A DNA stretch of 64,000 bases. Origin: an uncultured Prevotella sp. (GTDB lineage: Bacteria > Bacteroidota > Bacteroidia > Bacteroidales > Bacteroidaceae). Of this stretch, positions 51,778-60,487 are shown one piece after another. The notes beneath the pieces are model-generated. The model searched no databases. It had not been told where the DNA came from and saw nothing but the letters and a program-made list of their open reading frames with translations. The position numbers and the translations under genes are program-made. Position 1 is the stretch's first letter. Each line of letters opens with the position of its first letter. The stretch is from NCBI GenBank assembly GCA_900540375.1, contig UQFS01000010.1, forward strand, positions 36,047-100,046, read 5' to 3'.

Positions 51778-52980
51778 CTACAGTGAGGCCTCCACGTTTT
51801 GCCTTGCGATCTCCCTTGCCTCCTTATCAGTTTGCAGATAAATGTCGAGGTCTGGGTTCTTGTCAAACGTAGCCTGCTCCATGGTCTTGCGGATGACGTC
51901 GGCCATACCAAGGAATGAGCAACGGCCTTGACGGAAAGCGGCGTTAGCCACCTCATTGGCTGCGTTGAGGATGCACGGCATATTACCGCCCTGGCGGATT
52001 GCCTCATACGCAAGCGCCAGACATTCAAACTTCTTAGTGTCGGGCTCAAAGAACTCCAGCTTCTGTGCCTTGAACAGATCGAGACGCTCACCATTGAGAG
52101 GCAGACGCTCGGGGAAGGAAAAAGCATACTGAATGGGCAGCCTCATGTCAGGAACACCAAGTTGAGCCTTCACGGCGCCATCCATGAACTGCACACCACT
52201 GTGCACGATGCTCTGCGGATGAATCAGCACTTGAATGCGGTCGGCAGGCACGCCGAAGAGCCACTTAGCCTCCATCACCTCAAAGCCCTTGTTCATCAGT
52301 GACGCTGAGTCGATAGTGATCTTCGCTCCCATGTCCCATGTGGGATGCTTGAGGGCGTCGGCTGCGGTGACATGCTCCAACTGCTCATGAGTGTAGAGAC
52401 GGAAGGGACCACCGCTGCAGGTGAGCAAGATCTTGTCTACCTCGTTCCGATCCTCTCCAACCAAACACTGGAAGATGGCGCTATGCTCTGAGTCGACCGG
52501 CAAGAGGCTAACATGGTATTGAGCCACCAAGTTGAGGATGAGCTCACCGGCAACGACGAGCGTTTCCTTGTTGGCCAGACAGATCTTCTTTCCGGCCTTG
52601 ATGGCGTTGATGGTAGGCACCAGCCCCGCGAAGCCAACCATAGAAGCCAATACCGTGTCGATAGGACCGGCCTCTACGATTTCCTCCAAGGCTTTCTTGC
52701 CCGCATAGACTTTGATGTCGGGACGGTCAGAAAGCGCGGCCTGCAATTCCTCGTAGTGATGCTCATTGGCGATGACCACTGCGGCAGGATTAAACTGGCG
52801 GGCCTGTGCTGCCAGCTTCTCTACACTGTTGTTCGCCGTGAGGCAGTAGACCTCATAGCGGTCGGGGTGCTGGGCGATGACATCAAGGGCCTGCGTGCCG
52901 ATGCTACCCGTAGAACCGAGTATGCAGATCGACTGCTTGCAAGGTTGCTGATCATCGTGAAGAGTTGCGTATTTTGTCAT
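51778..52980 (-). CDS. dxr: 1-deoxy-D-xylulose 5-phosphate reductoisomerase
   Basis: Dxr makes 2-C-methylerythritol 4-phosphate from DXP with NADPH, the first committed step of the MEP isoprenoid pathway. The 400-residue product has the NADPH loop ILGSTGSIGTQALDV (~20), the LANKETLVVAG motif (~138), the metal/substrate residues in PVDSEHSAIFQCL (~160), and TIDSASLMNKGFEVMEA (~226). It is 61 nt downstream of rimM in a conserved housekeeping run. Confidence 0.96.
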   Translation of the reverse strand: MTKYATLHDDQQPCKQSICILGSTGSIGTQALDVIAQHPDRYEVYCLTANNSVEKLAAQARQFNPAAVVIANEHHYEELQAALSDRPDIKVYAGKKALEEIVEAGPIDTVLASMVGFAGLVPTINAIKAGKKICLANKETLVVAGELILNLVAQYHVSLLPVDSEHSAIFQCLVGEDRNEVDKILLTCSGGPFRLYTHEQLEHVTAADALKHPTWDMGAKITIDSASLMNKGFEVMEAKWLFGVPADRIQVLIHPQSIVHSGVQFMDGAVKAQLGVPDMRLPIQYAFSFPERLPLNGERLDLFKAQKLEFFEPDTKKFECLALAYEAIRQGGNMPCILNAANEVANAAFRQGRCSFLGMADVIRKTMEQATFDKNPDLDIYLQTDKEAREIARQNVEASL

Positions 52981-53041
52981 TTCTATCTTTAAGTGCTATA
53001 TATATAATATGGTGTAGCCGTTGCAGCCTCAGCGACAACGA

Positions 53042-53569
53042 CTACAATTCAAGCAGTCCGTCAGGTATGTCCAAGACGATCTGGCGGCCTGCAATATCTA
53101 CGTCAACGACCAGTTCTTCCGAAGCAGGAATAAGCACATCGCTGCCGTCTTCCCGTTCCACCTCCAACAGCGTGTTGACCGTAGAGACATCGATGCCTGC
53201 AACGCGACCAACGACACGGTCGTCATGCTGATGATCAAGAACTTCAAAACCTTGGAGCTGTTGCCACGACACTTCCTTCGACTCACCATTGTCGGCAAGG
53301 CTGTGAAGGAAATACACGTCATAGCCCGTCAGCTCACGCGCCTGCTGCTCGCTGTCGATGTCTTCCAGTTTCATCAGCACCACGTCATCAGACCGGAAGC
53401 GATACTCCTCGATAAAGAACGGAACAAGGATGCCGTCGACGTCGAGCACGAGATAATCAGCGTCGACACGGTCAAAAACATCATCGTCGCACTGCATGCT
53501 CAGTTCTCCCTTCATGCCATGGGGTTTGCCCATGCGCCCGATCTTGAAAACATCCTCACGTCGTATCAT
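53042..53569 (-). CDS. rimM: Ribosome maturation factor RimM
   Basis: RimM helps assemble the head of the 30S subunit and processing of 16S rRNA. The 175-residue protein shows the N-terminal KIGRMGKPHGMKGELSM and the linker to the PRC-barrel domain with VAGIDVSTVNTLLEVER and LIPASEELVVDVDIAGRQIV. It follows murA after 18 nt on the minus strand. Confidence 0.94.
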   Translation of the reverse strand: MIRREDVFKIGRMGKPHGMKGELSMQCDDDVFDRVDADYLVLDVDGILVPFFIEEYRFRSDDVVLMKLEDIDSEQQARELTGYDVYFLHSLADNGESKEVSWQQLQGFEVLDHQHDDRVVGRVAGIDVSTVNTLLEVEREDGSDVLIPASEELVVDVDIAGRQIVLDIPDGLLEL

Positions 53570-53587
53570 GGTTTTGCTGTCATTGCG

Positions 53588-54898
53588 TTAATCGTCTACC
53601 CGTTCGATATGCGCACCCAACTCATTGAGTCGAGTGTCGATATTCTCGTATCCGCGGTCGATCTGCTGGATGTTGTCGATGCGGCTGGTGCCATTGGCAC
53701 TCATCGCTGCAATGAGCAAAGCAATACCCGCACGGATATCGGGACTTGTCATGCGGCCGGCACGCAGACGGATACGATGGTCCTGACCGATGACCACGGC
53801 ACGATGCGGATCACAGAGAATGATCTGAGCGCCCATGTCGATGAGCTTGTCGACAAAGAACAGACGGCTCTCAAACATCTTCTGATGGATGAGCACAGAA
53901 CCGCGCGCCTGCGTGGCCACGACGAGAAGCACAGACAGTAAGTCGGGAGTGAGTCCCGGCCATGGAGCGTCTGCCAATGTCATGATCGTACCGTCGATAA
54001 ACGACTGCACCTCGTAGTGACTATGGTGTGGTATGACAAGGTCATCGCCCTCCTCTTTCACCTTCACGCCCAAACGACGGAAGGCATCAGGGATGATGCC
54101 GAGGTTGCGCAGTGACACGTCCTTGATGCGGATGCCATTGCCTACCATTGCCGCCATGCCGATGAATGAGCCTACTTCGATCATATCGGGCAACACACGG
54201 TGCTCAGCACCATGCAGACCTGTTACTCCGACAATCGTGATCAGGTTGCTGCCGATGCCACTGATGTTTGCCCCCATAGCATTGAGCAGATGACAGAGTT
54301 GCTGGATATAAGGTTCACAGGCGGCGTTGTAGATCGTCGTCGTGCCTTTGGCCAGCACGGCAGCCATGATGATGTTGGCCGTGCCGGTCACACTGGCTTC
54401 GTCGAGAAGCATGTAGGATCCCTTGAGATGCTGGGCCCGTATCTGAAAAACGCTGCAATCCTCACTGTGCTCAAGCTTGGCGCCGAGTTTCTTAAAGCCA
54501 AGAAAGTGGGTGTCAAGACGGCGGCGGCCTATCTTGTCACCACCAGGCTTGGCCACAGTAGCCTTACCAAAGCGACCAAGCAAAGGACCAAACATCAGCA
54601 CAGAGCCGCGCAGGGTCGAGCACTTCTTCACAAACTCCAGGCTGTCGAGATAATCGAGATTGAGTTCATCAGCCTGGAACGTATAGTCGCCGGGCGCATT
54701 GTCTGTCACCTTCACCCCGATGTCCTTGAGCAGTCTGATCAGATTGTTGACATCGAGAATGTTGGGCACATTACTGATCCTCACCGCGTCGCTCGTGAGC
54801 AACGTGGCGCAGATCACCTCCAAAGCCTCGTTCTTGGCACCCTGTGGCGTGATGGTTCCACTCAGGGCATGGCCGCCTTCGATAATGAATGATGCCAT
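53588..54898 (-). CDS. murA: UDP-N-acetylglucosamine 1-carboxyvinyltransferase MurA
   Basis: MurA transfers enolpyruvate to UDP-GlcNAc, the first committed step of peptidoglycan synthesis. The 436-residue enzyme is full length, with QGAKNEALEV at the N-terminus and SFIGMAAMVGN and DPHRAVVIG further on. The catalytic loop reads KPGGDKIGRR: Asp121 replaces the usual Cys of GGC-AIG. This change is known from naturally fosfomycin-tolerant MurA proteins. The enzyme should remain active. It is 12 nt downstream of the DUF4290 gene and 18 nt before rimM. Confidence 0.96.
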   Translation of the reverse strand: MASFIIEGGHALSGTITPQGAKNEALEVICATLLTSDAVRISNVPNILDVNNLIRLLKDIGVKVTDNAPGDYTFQADELNLDYLDSLEFVKKCSTLRGSVLMFGPLLGRFGKATVAKPGGDKIGRRRLDTHFLGFKKLGAKLEHSEDCSVFQIRAQHLKGSYMLLDEASVTGTANIIMAAVLAKGTTTIYNAACEPYIQQLCHLLNAMGANISGIGSNLITIVGVTGLHGAEHRVLPDMIEVGSFIGMAAMVGNGIRIKDVSLRNLGIIPDAFRRLGVKVKEEGDDLVIPHHSHYEVQSFIDGTIMTLADAPWPGLTPDLLSVLLVVATQARGSVLIHQKMFESRLFFVDKLIDMGAQIILCDPHRAVVIGQDHRIRLRAGRMTSPDIRAGIALLIAAMSANGTSRIDNIQQIDRGYENIDTRLNELGAHIERVDD

Positions 54899-54910
54899 AA
54901 GCTGTCGTTA

Positions 54911-55519
54911 TTACTTTCTTTTGCGTTTTTTGGAAGGAGCAGGTTGCTGGCGCTCACGCGTATTGATCTTCTCAAACTTGAACGTATCCAAGTCGAGCTG
55001 AATCTTTCCGTCGGTATACCGCGCCAAGTCGTCAGCGACTTTCTCATTGTCGCTGTAGCCGTGGCTCCACTGCACGAGGTCGCGCTTCATCTGGTTGGCT
55101 GTCAGTGCCGCGAGATGGTCACGCTCTGGTCCCGGCGCCATCGTCTTCAGCTGGTCAAAGAGTTCAAAGACCATCGAGCCATAGTGTCGCACGGGAATAT
55201 GCGACATCGGATAAGGTACCGGCTGGGGCTTGTCAAGGATCACCTTGGCCTCATTGACATCATATGGCCAGTCGATATCTAACTTGAAATCAGTCATCAA
55301 TGCCAGATGATCCCAAAGCTTCTGCTTATAGTCAGCACTCTCGCGTACCTGCGGGAACATCCGCTCCATCGTAGCGACGATCGCATATGCACAGCGCAAC
55401 CGCTCGGCCTTGGTCTTCAGTCCGACGGCATAGTCTGCCATGTTCTGCACTTCACGGCCATATTCCGGCAGGACGAGTTTCTCGCGCTGGGTGTTATAGT
55501 CTAATCCTTTAATATTCAT
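54911..55519 (-). CDS. DUF4290-type conserved protein
   Basis: A 202-residue cytoplasmic protein with no signal peptide or membrane segment, of the type found just upstream of murA across Bacteroidota. Recognisable parts are LDYNTQREKLVLPEYGREVQ at the N-terminus and WPYDVNEAKVILDKP in the middle. The C-terminal tail is strongly basic (SKKRKRK), which suggests nucleic-acid or ribosome contact. The function is unknown. It lies 56 nt downstream of tsaB. Confidence 0.8.
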   Translation of the reverse strand: MNIKGLDYNTQREKLVLPEYGREVQNMADYAVGLKTKAERLRCAYAIVATMERMFPQVRESADYKQKLWDHLALMTDFKLDIDWPYDVNEAKVILDKPQPVPYPMSHIPVRHYGSMVFELFDQLKTMAPGPERDHLAALTANQMKRDLVQWSHGYSDNEKVADDLARYTDGKIQLDLDTFKFEKINTRERQQPAPSKKRKRK

Positions 55520-55575
55520 GTGTGGTAACGTGTGGCTTTCGCCATTTATGTTGTGTGGAGTAGTAAGAGATCTGC

Positions 55576-56268
55576 TTACAGGAGTTTACGTGGCAACTTA
55601 GCCACAAAGTTCTTCAGATAGAACGGTACGAAGTAGGCAACATCCTCAAACTGTTCCTGAGCCATGCGCTTTTCTGCCAGTGGCAGCATGTTCTTAGCGA
55701 TAGGCTCTATGCCCTCGATGAAGTGTGCATTGGGATGATTGATAACATCCTTGCATTTCAGCGCACCGTTACCGAAGAAATAGACGGGATGCTCATCGAG
55801 ATACGCTTTGTAAGCATCGCCGTCCACCACGTCAGCATGGATAGGACGCACCTCATGGAGCGATCGGTCAAAGAGCTGGGAATAGACTTCCATGCGGCGG
55901 GCATCGAGCATCGGACACAGCAGAGCGTCCTCTTCTCTCACCATCTCCTGCAACAGCACCGGCACGCAGAGCAACTCCAGCGTGGGAACGCCGATGAGCT
56001 TCAGTCCACGTCCATAGCAGATGCCCTTGGCCATCGACACGCCTATGCGCAGACCGGTGTAAGAACCCGGACCGCAGCTCACGGCAACGGCATCCAAGGG
56101 GATGGCATGGTTATCGGTGAAAGAAAGAGCCTCATCGACAAACGAACCTAAGCGCTCGGCATGATTGGGGCCGCTATGGTCTTCCTTCTCAAAAAAACAG
56201 CTTCCGTCTTGCGTGACGGCCACGGAGCACACATTCGTGCTCGTCTCTATATTCAATATGCAAGACAT
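55576..56268 (-). CDS. tsaB: tRNA threonylcarbamoyladenosine biosynthesis protein TsaB
   Basis: TsaB is the partner of TsaD in making the t6A37 modification of ANN-decoding tRNAs. The 230-residue product has the ASKHA fold with the N-terminal ILNIETSTNVCSVAV and the signature VSCGPGSYTGLRIGVSMAKG (~67-86). It lacks the metal-binding histidines of TsaD, as expected. It heads the tsaB-DUF4290-murA-rimM-dxr run and has a promoter box 56 nt upstream. Confidence 0.94.
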   Translation of the reverse strand: MSCILNIETSTNVCSVAVTQDGSCFFEKEDHSGPNHAERLGSFVDEALSFTDNHAIPLDAVAVSCGPGSYTGLRIGVSMAKGICYGRGLKLIGVPTLELLCVPVLLQEMVREEDALLCPMLDARRMEVYSQLFDRSLHEVRPIHADVVDGDAYKAYLDEHPVYFFGNGALKCKDVINHPNAHFIEGIEPIAKNMLPLAEKRMAQEQFEDVAYFVPFYLKNFVAKLPRKLL

Positions 56269-56323
56269 AATCTAAAACTTAATATATTCTCACTTGCTTA
56301 TTTATCAAGTATGCCTATTCTGT

Positions 56324-56332
56324 GCAAAGATA
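56324..56332 (-). promoter_or_regulatory. -7 promoter box for tsaB and following genes
   Basis: TATCTTTGC on the minus strand, 55 nt upstream of the tsaB ATG. It may drive the whole housekeeping run to rseP. Confidence 0.6.
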
Positions 56333-56426
56333 ACTAATTTGTAGCACTTAAAGAGTATTCAACACGCTTTTTTAAGAAAATAAAGGAAATAGTCGGTCTG
56401 CAAGCACTTATCTCCCCGATTTTTTG

Positions 56427-56435
56427 TATATTTGC
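56427..56435 (+). promoter_or_regulatory. -7 promoter box for the yicC-gmk-nadD genes
   Basis: TATATTTGC matches TAnnTTTG, 25 nt upstream of the ATG at 56461. Confidence 0.6.
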
Positions 56436-56460
56436 ACGAACTAAATTATTTCAAGTCGTT

Positions 56461-57336
56461 ATGATACAGTCAATGACAGGCTATGGCCGCGCTACAGTGA
56501 CCTTTCAAGCCAAGAAGATACACATTGAGGTGAAGTCGCTCAACAGCAAGGCCCTTGACCTTTCCACGCGCATCGCTCCCGTCTACCGTGAAAAGGAGAT
56601 GGAGCTCAGACAGATGATTGCCAAAGCACTCATCCGTGGCAAGGTGGACTTCTCTGTTTGGATTGAGAAAGACGACACACAGGCCAGTATGCCCATCAAC
56701 ACCGCGATCGTGGAATCATATTACAAACAGATCAAAGCGGTCTCAGCCAAGACGGGTATCCCCGAGCCGCAGAACTGGTACGACGTGTTGCTGCGCCTGC
56801 CCGACACCCTCGGCAAACCGGAAGAAGATGAACTCAGCGAAGAGGAGTGGGCAGCCGTCCGCGCAGGTATTGAGGCTGCGCTTGCAGACCTGCAGGCTTT
56901 CCGCCGTCAGGAAGGTGCCGCACTGGAAAAGAAGTTCCACGAGAAGATCGATAACATCGAGGCACTACTGAAGTCTGTTGAGCCCTATGAGAAGAGCCGC
57001 GTGCCAAAGATCAAAGAGGCGATCGTCAAAGGCTTGGAGCAGATCCCTGAGGTGGACTACGACAAGAACCGGTTGGAGCAGGAGCTCATCTACTATATCG
57101 AGAAGCTGGACATCAGTGAGGAGAAGCAGCGACTGACCAATCACCTGAAATACTTCCGCGAGACGCTCGACGAGGACAAGCCCAACGGCAAGAAGCTGGG
57201 CTTCATCGCCCAAGAGATGGGACGCGAAATCAACACTACGGGCTCCAAGAGCAATCAGGCTGAGATGCAGAACATCGTGGTGAAGATGAAAGACGAGCTC
57301 GAGCAGATCAAGGAACAAGTGCTCAACGCATTGTAA
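56461..57336 (+). CDS. YicC/YloC family endoribonuclease
   Basis: Members are RNases that take part in small-RNA turnover and stress-related RNA decay. The 291-residue product begins with the family signature MIQSMTGYGRATV and ends with EMGREINTTGSKSNQAEMQNIVVKMKDELEQIKEQVLN, where the Glu/His-rich C-terminal domain (DUF1732) resides. It is followed by gmk and nadD on the same strand, an order shared by many Bacteroidota. Confidence 0.94.
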   Translation: MIQSMTGYGRATVTFQAKKIHIEVKSLNSKALDLSTRIAPVYREKEMELRQMIAKALIRGKVDFSVWIEKDDTQASMPINTAIVESYYKQIKAVSAKTGIPEPQNWYDVLLRLPDTLGKPEEDELSEEEWAAVRAGIEAALADLQAFRRQEGAALEKKFHEKIDNIEALLKSVEPYEKSRVPKIKEAIVKGLEQIPEVDYDKNRLEQELIYYIEKLDISEEKQRLTNHLKYFRETLDEDKPNGKKLGFIAQEMGREINTTGSKSNQAEMQNIVVKMKDELEQIKEQVLNAL

Positions 57337-57350
57337 AGAGCAGCCACACT

Positions 57351-57390
57351 CCCAGCCCCCAAGGGGAGGGGGAGTGATATGCTCCAAGAG
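57351..57390. repeat. Dispersed intergenic repeat, diverged copy 3
   Basis: CCCCCAAGGGGAGGGGG followed by AGTGATATGCTCCAAGAG resembles the tail of the copies at 2742 and 8051. It lies between yicC and gmk, inside a presumed operon. Confidence 0.6.
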
Positions 57391-57531
57391 TTGAGCAGAG
57401 GTAGCAGTTTTGCAGAGCAGCTGCTTGACGCTTGGTTCTGTTTGACGCTGCTCAGCAGCGTCCTTCTGGCTTGTCCTTCATTTATCATTGCATCAATTCA
57501 TCCTTCATCCTTCAACATTCATCATTGTACA

Positions 57532-58101
57532 ATGGGTAAACTCATCATATTCTCCGCACCATCAGGCAGTGGCAAAAGCACCATCGTGAGCTGGCTGATG
57601 AAAGAACATCCGGAACTGAAGCTGGCCTTCTCCATCAGCTGCACGAGCCGTGCACCGCGTGGCACCGAGCGCAATGGTGTGGAATATTTCTTCCTCACCG
57701 CCGACGAATTCAAGAAGAAGATACAGGCCGGCGAGTTTCTTGAGTACGAAGAAGTCTACAAGGACCGCTTTTATGGCACGCTGAAGTCGCAGGTAGAAAC
57801 GCAGACGGCAAGAGACGAAAACGTCGTCTTCGACGTCGACGTGAAAGGCGGCTGCAACATCAAACGGCAGTACGGCGACCGCGCCCTGAGCCTGTTCATT
57901 CAGCCGCCATCGATCGACGAACTGCGCAACCGGCTCGTCCGTCGTGCTACCGACGCGCCGGAAGTCATCGAGCAGCGACTGGCCAAAGCCTCCTACGAAC
58001 TGACCTTTGCTCCTCAGTTCGACCACGTAGTTGTCAACGACGACCTGAAGAAAGCCGAAGAGGAGACCTATCGTCTCGTCAAGGAATTCCTTGAGAAATA
58101 A
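57532..58101 (+). CDS. gmk: Guanylate kinase
   Basis: Gmk phosphorylates GMP to GDP. The start at MGKLIIFSAPSGSGKSTIV (189 residues) puts the P-loop at the N-terminus as in all guanylate kinases. A longer frame starting 153 nt upstream reads through a repeat-rich intergenic stretch and is rejected. The GMP-binding region shows SCTSRAPRGTERNGVEYFFL and GEFLEYEEVYKDRFYGT. NadD follows after 12 nt. Confidence 0.96.
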   Translation: MGKLIIFSAPSGSGKSTIVSWLMKEHPELKLAFSISCTSRAPRGTERNGVEYFFLTADEFKKKIQAGEFLEYEEVYKDRFYGTLKSQVETQTARDENVVFDVDVKGGCNIKRQYGDRALSLFIQPPSIDELRNRLVRRATDAPEVIEQRLAKASYELTFAPQFDHVVVNDDLKKAEEETYRLVKEFLEK

Positions 58102-58113
58102 GCACTTTTCGTT

Positions 58114-58686
58114 ATGGCTCGTATCGGCATCTTCGGCGGAAGCTTCAATCCTATCCATGTGGGACACATCGCCTTGGCGCGCCAGCTCCTCCGGTTGGCA
58201 CGTCTTGACGAGATCCTTTTTGTTGTCTCTCCGCTGAATCCCTTCAAGAAGCAGGCAACCGACCTGATGGCCGACGATTATCGTCTGACTCTCGTGGAGA
58301 CGGCATTACAGGAAGAGCCGAAGATGAGAGCCAGCGATGTGGAGTTCCATCTGCCCAAGCCGTCTTATATGTGGCGGACACTTGAGCATCTGAGCCTGTC
58401 ACTTTCTGATGACGAGCTTGTGCTGATCATCGGTGCTGACAACTGGTTAGTCTTTAATCGCTGGGCACACTATGAAGAGATCCTCAGCCGCTACGAGTTC
58501 GCTGTCTATCCACGCCCCGGATATCCCATCGACACCACTTCACTGCCAACCAACGTACACGTCTACTCCACCGTGCTCTTTCCCGAAAACAGCACGGAGA
58601 TAAGGCGGCGGCTCGCTGCCGGCGAGTCGATCCACGGATTGGTTCCGCAGAAGATTGAAACGGAACTGATCAAGAATAAACATTAG
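58114..58686 (+). CDS. nadD: Nicotinate-nucleotide adenylyltransferase
   Basis: NadD joins AMP to nicotinate mononucleotide to make deamido-NAD. The 190-residue product has the nucleotidyltransferase motif GGSFNPIHVGHIALA (~8-22) and the C-terminal ENSTEIRRRL, matching the ISSTxIR signature. It is the last gene of the yicC-gmk-nadD unit and is followed by a palindromic element. Confidence 0.95.
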   Translation: MARIGIFGGSFNPIHVGHIALARQLLRLARLDEILFVVSPLNPFKKQATDLMADDYRLTLVETALQEEPKMRASDVEFHLPKPSYMWRTLEHLSLSLSDDELVLIIGADNWLVFNRWAHYEEILSRYEFAVYPRPGYPIDTTSLPTNVHVYSTVLFPENSTEIRRRLAAGESIHGLVPQKIETELIKNKH

Positions 58687-58742
58687 CTATTACTCAGCAA
58701 ATATCGGATGTCAGATAGTTATCAGAAACGTTCCGACTTATA

Positions 58743-58830
58743 GGTCAAACGTTCGTCAGCCAATTGGCAAACAGTTGTCAACCAATTGGCTGACGTTTGT
58801 TTGACCAATCGTCTGACAATTGTTTGACCA
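58743..58830. repeat. Four-unit F-F-R-R intergenic palindromic element, copy 2
   Basis: Two forward units (GTCAAACGTTCGTCAGCCAA; GGCAAACAGTTGTCAACCAA) are followed by two reverse units (TTGGCTGACGTTTGTTTGAC; TCTGACAATTGTTTGACC). The architecture equals 20945-21034, again between convergent genes (nadD and the small membrane protein). Confidence 0.85.
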
Positions 58831-58958
58831 TGCTGCCTGATGCTTTTTGATCATAAGAAAGACTTGTTTTGGACAGCAAAACAGACTGATGTGAGCTATC
58901 GCTTGCCATTTTTTGAGTCGCAGAAACAGATCTTTCAGAGTCACAGAAACAGAGATTT

Positions 58959-59465
58959 CTATTTCAACGCATGCAAGACTTGTGTGGCGGCCTCTGTGGA
59001 GAAGCGCTCATCATAGCCTGCGTTGAGGTGCAGCGTGCCCAGCTGTTTGTCATTGGTGTTGATGAGGATCTGATATTGTCCAACGGTATAGGGCGTGGCA
59101 GAATTCTTGGACGAGATGCCCGTAATGCTGTCGAAGGGGATGCGCTTGCCTGCGGCGATGAGGAAACGGCCGGAGGAATAGATGAGGATCACGCCAAACG
59201 GCTCATTGGCACGGCTGGCGTCGATGACCACCACATCGTCGGGCTGACCATATTGCGCAATGAGGGTGTCCAGGGTCTCTTTGTCGCTTGGGTCGCCATC
59301 GATCAGCCATTGTGCCTTTTTATTGCGCTTATAGAGAAGTAGCACAATGCCATAGATGAGCAGCAACAACAAGGCGGCTAACCACCATCCGCACACGATC
59401 AGAATCAAAGCGAGGAGCGCATAGGACAGAAAACCGATAATGATATTTGTTCTTTTCATCGTCAT
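58959..59465 (-). CDS. Small membrane protein of unknown function
   Basis: I do not recognise the family. The start at MTMKRTNIII overlaps the stop of the upstream hydrolase gene (ATGA) and gives 168 residues; MKRTNIII two codons later is an alternative. Two adjacent membrane helices (~8-48) are followed by a soluble domain (~55-168) with a beta-rich PH-like pattern (GVILIYSSGRFLIAAGKRIP, YQILINTNDKQLGTLHL). It is the last gene of a leftward set with the XRE-cupin regulator, acyl-CoA synthetase and hydrolase. Confidence 0.7.
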   Translation of the reverse strand: MTMKRTNIIIGFLSYALLALILIVCGWWLAALLLLLIYGIVLLLYKRNKKAQWLIDGDPSDKETLDTLIAQYGQPDDVVVIDASRANEPFGVILIYSSGRFLIAAGKRIPFDSITGISSKNSATPYTVGQYQILINTNDKQLGTLHLNAGYDERFSTEAATQVLHALK

Positions 59466-60478
59466 TGTCCTCCCAGTCGCTCGAAATACGTGATGATTTC
59501 GTCCCAAGTCTTGAACTCATCGCTGTCGAGTTGGATGCCTGTGCCCATGAAGTTGTCGTCAGGCAGCATGTCGATGAAGTAATCGCCGTAGAACAATGCT
59601 TTTTGGTTGGCATAGATGACGTGGTCATGGGCTGGCGTGGAGAGATATTGCTCCACCCATGCGGCCGCGTCGGCCAGGTGCTGATGGTCGTTGGTGGGAG
59701 CCGTGGCGACGATGTAGACCTGGTAGTTTTCGATCAGCATCCGGTAGGCTTTGACCAGACTCGCTTTGGGTTTGCCGTGGCAATCTACCAAAGCCGAGAA
59801 GTCGATGTAGACGATGGGGCGCTCACGCCCTTCCTGCTTGTCGTCGATCCAGCGGATGACAGGTACTACACCGTTGAGGAAGCTCTTGTCGTCCATGCGG
59901 TGCTCGCCATGGAAGTGGGCAGCCTGGGGATAGTGGCTACGGTAGAGGTCAAAGGTGTGGACCACCGGATCCTCGTCACCGAAGAGACCCCATACGCGGC
60001 TCAGCTCCTCTTTCTTCTGCTCCTCATCCATGGCTTCCAGCTGTACAAAACACTGGTCGGTCAACTCCTTATACTCTTTCTCAAGGGCTTTGGTGACCAT
60101 AAACTCTGTCTCGCCGTCCTGCCGTGGATTCTGCCAGGTCTGCTTTCCGGTCATGCCATGTTCTTTCATGGTCTGTGCCATCTGGAAAGCTGGATTGACA
60201 AGAATGCGGTCGAAGCCATAGAGCAGTTCGGTGTACATGCCACCCATCGACGTGCCGATGATCAGGTCGGGCTTCTCTTCTTCTGCTTTTTGGCGCAAGA
60301 ATGCCAGACCGTCGGCGGGGTGGAGTGGAATGTCGTAGGCAACCACCGTGGCATTGGGGAAAGTTTGGCGTATCAGCTTCACCGTACCGGACGAGGCGGC
60401 GGAGCCGAAGCCGTGGTTATACATGATCTTCTTTCCCTTCATCAGCTCAGGGAACTGCTTGACATATTCGTTTTCCAT
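59462..60478 (-). CDS. YqiA/YcfP-type alpha/beta hydrolase fused to a HAD-like domain
   Basis: The first half (~1-205) is a UPF0227-type esterase: YNHGFGSAASSGT (oxyanion region), the nucleophile elbow GTSMGGMY with Ser ~77, and GDEDPVVHT as the acid region. The second half (~215-338) resembles a cytosolic 5'-nucleotidase-type HAD domain: PIVYIDFSALVDCHGKP at the first strand, VYIVATAPTNDHQH, and DYFIDMLPDDNFMG near the end. In the first motif the second Asp of DxD is Ser (DFS), so phosphatase activity is doubtful. The gene is 9 nt downstream of the acyl-CoA synthetase and overlaps the next gene by 4 nt. Confidence 0.8.
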   Translation of the reverse strand: MENEYVKQFPELMKGKKIMYNHGFGSAASSGTVKLIRQTFPNATVVAYDIPLHPADGLAFLRQKAEEEKPDLIIGTSMGGMYTELLYGFDRILVNPAFQMAQTMKEHGMTGKQTWQNPRQDGETEFMVTKALEKEYKELTDQCFVQLEAMDEEQKKEELSRVWGLFGDEDPVVHTFDLYRSHYPQAAHFHGEHRMDDKSFLNGVVPVIRWIDDKQEGRERPIVYIDFSALVDCHGKPKASLVKAYRMLIENYQVYIVATAPTNDHQHLADAAAWVEQYLSTPAHDHVIYANQKALFYGDYFIDMLPDDNFMGTGIQLDSDEFKTWDEIITYFERLGGQ

Positions 60479-60487
60479 GTGCGTGCT

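Noticed and set aside
51687..51872. Short plus-strand ORF with SGRLR-type repeats
   Set aside because: It is a translation of the 15-bp tandem repeat and runs into the dxr gene antisense; no start signal or conservation evidence.
57379..57531. N-terminal extension of gmk
   Set aside because: The P-loop should be at the extreme N-terminus, and the extra 51 codons come from a repeat-containing intergenic stretch.
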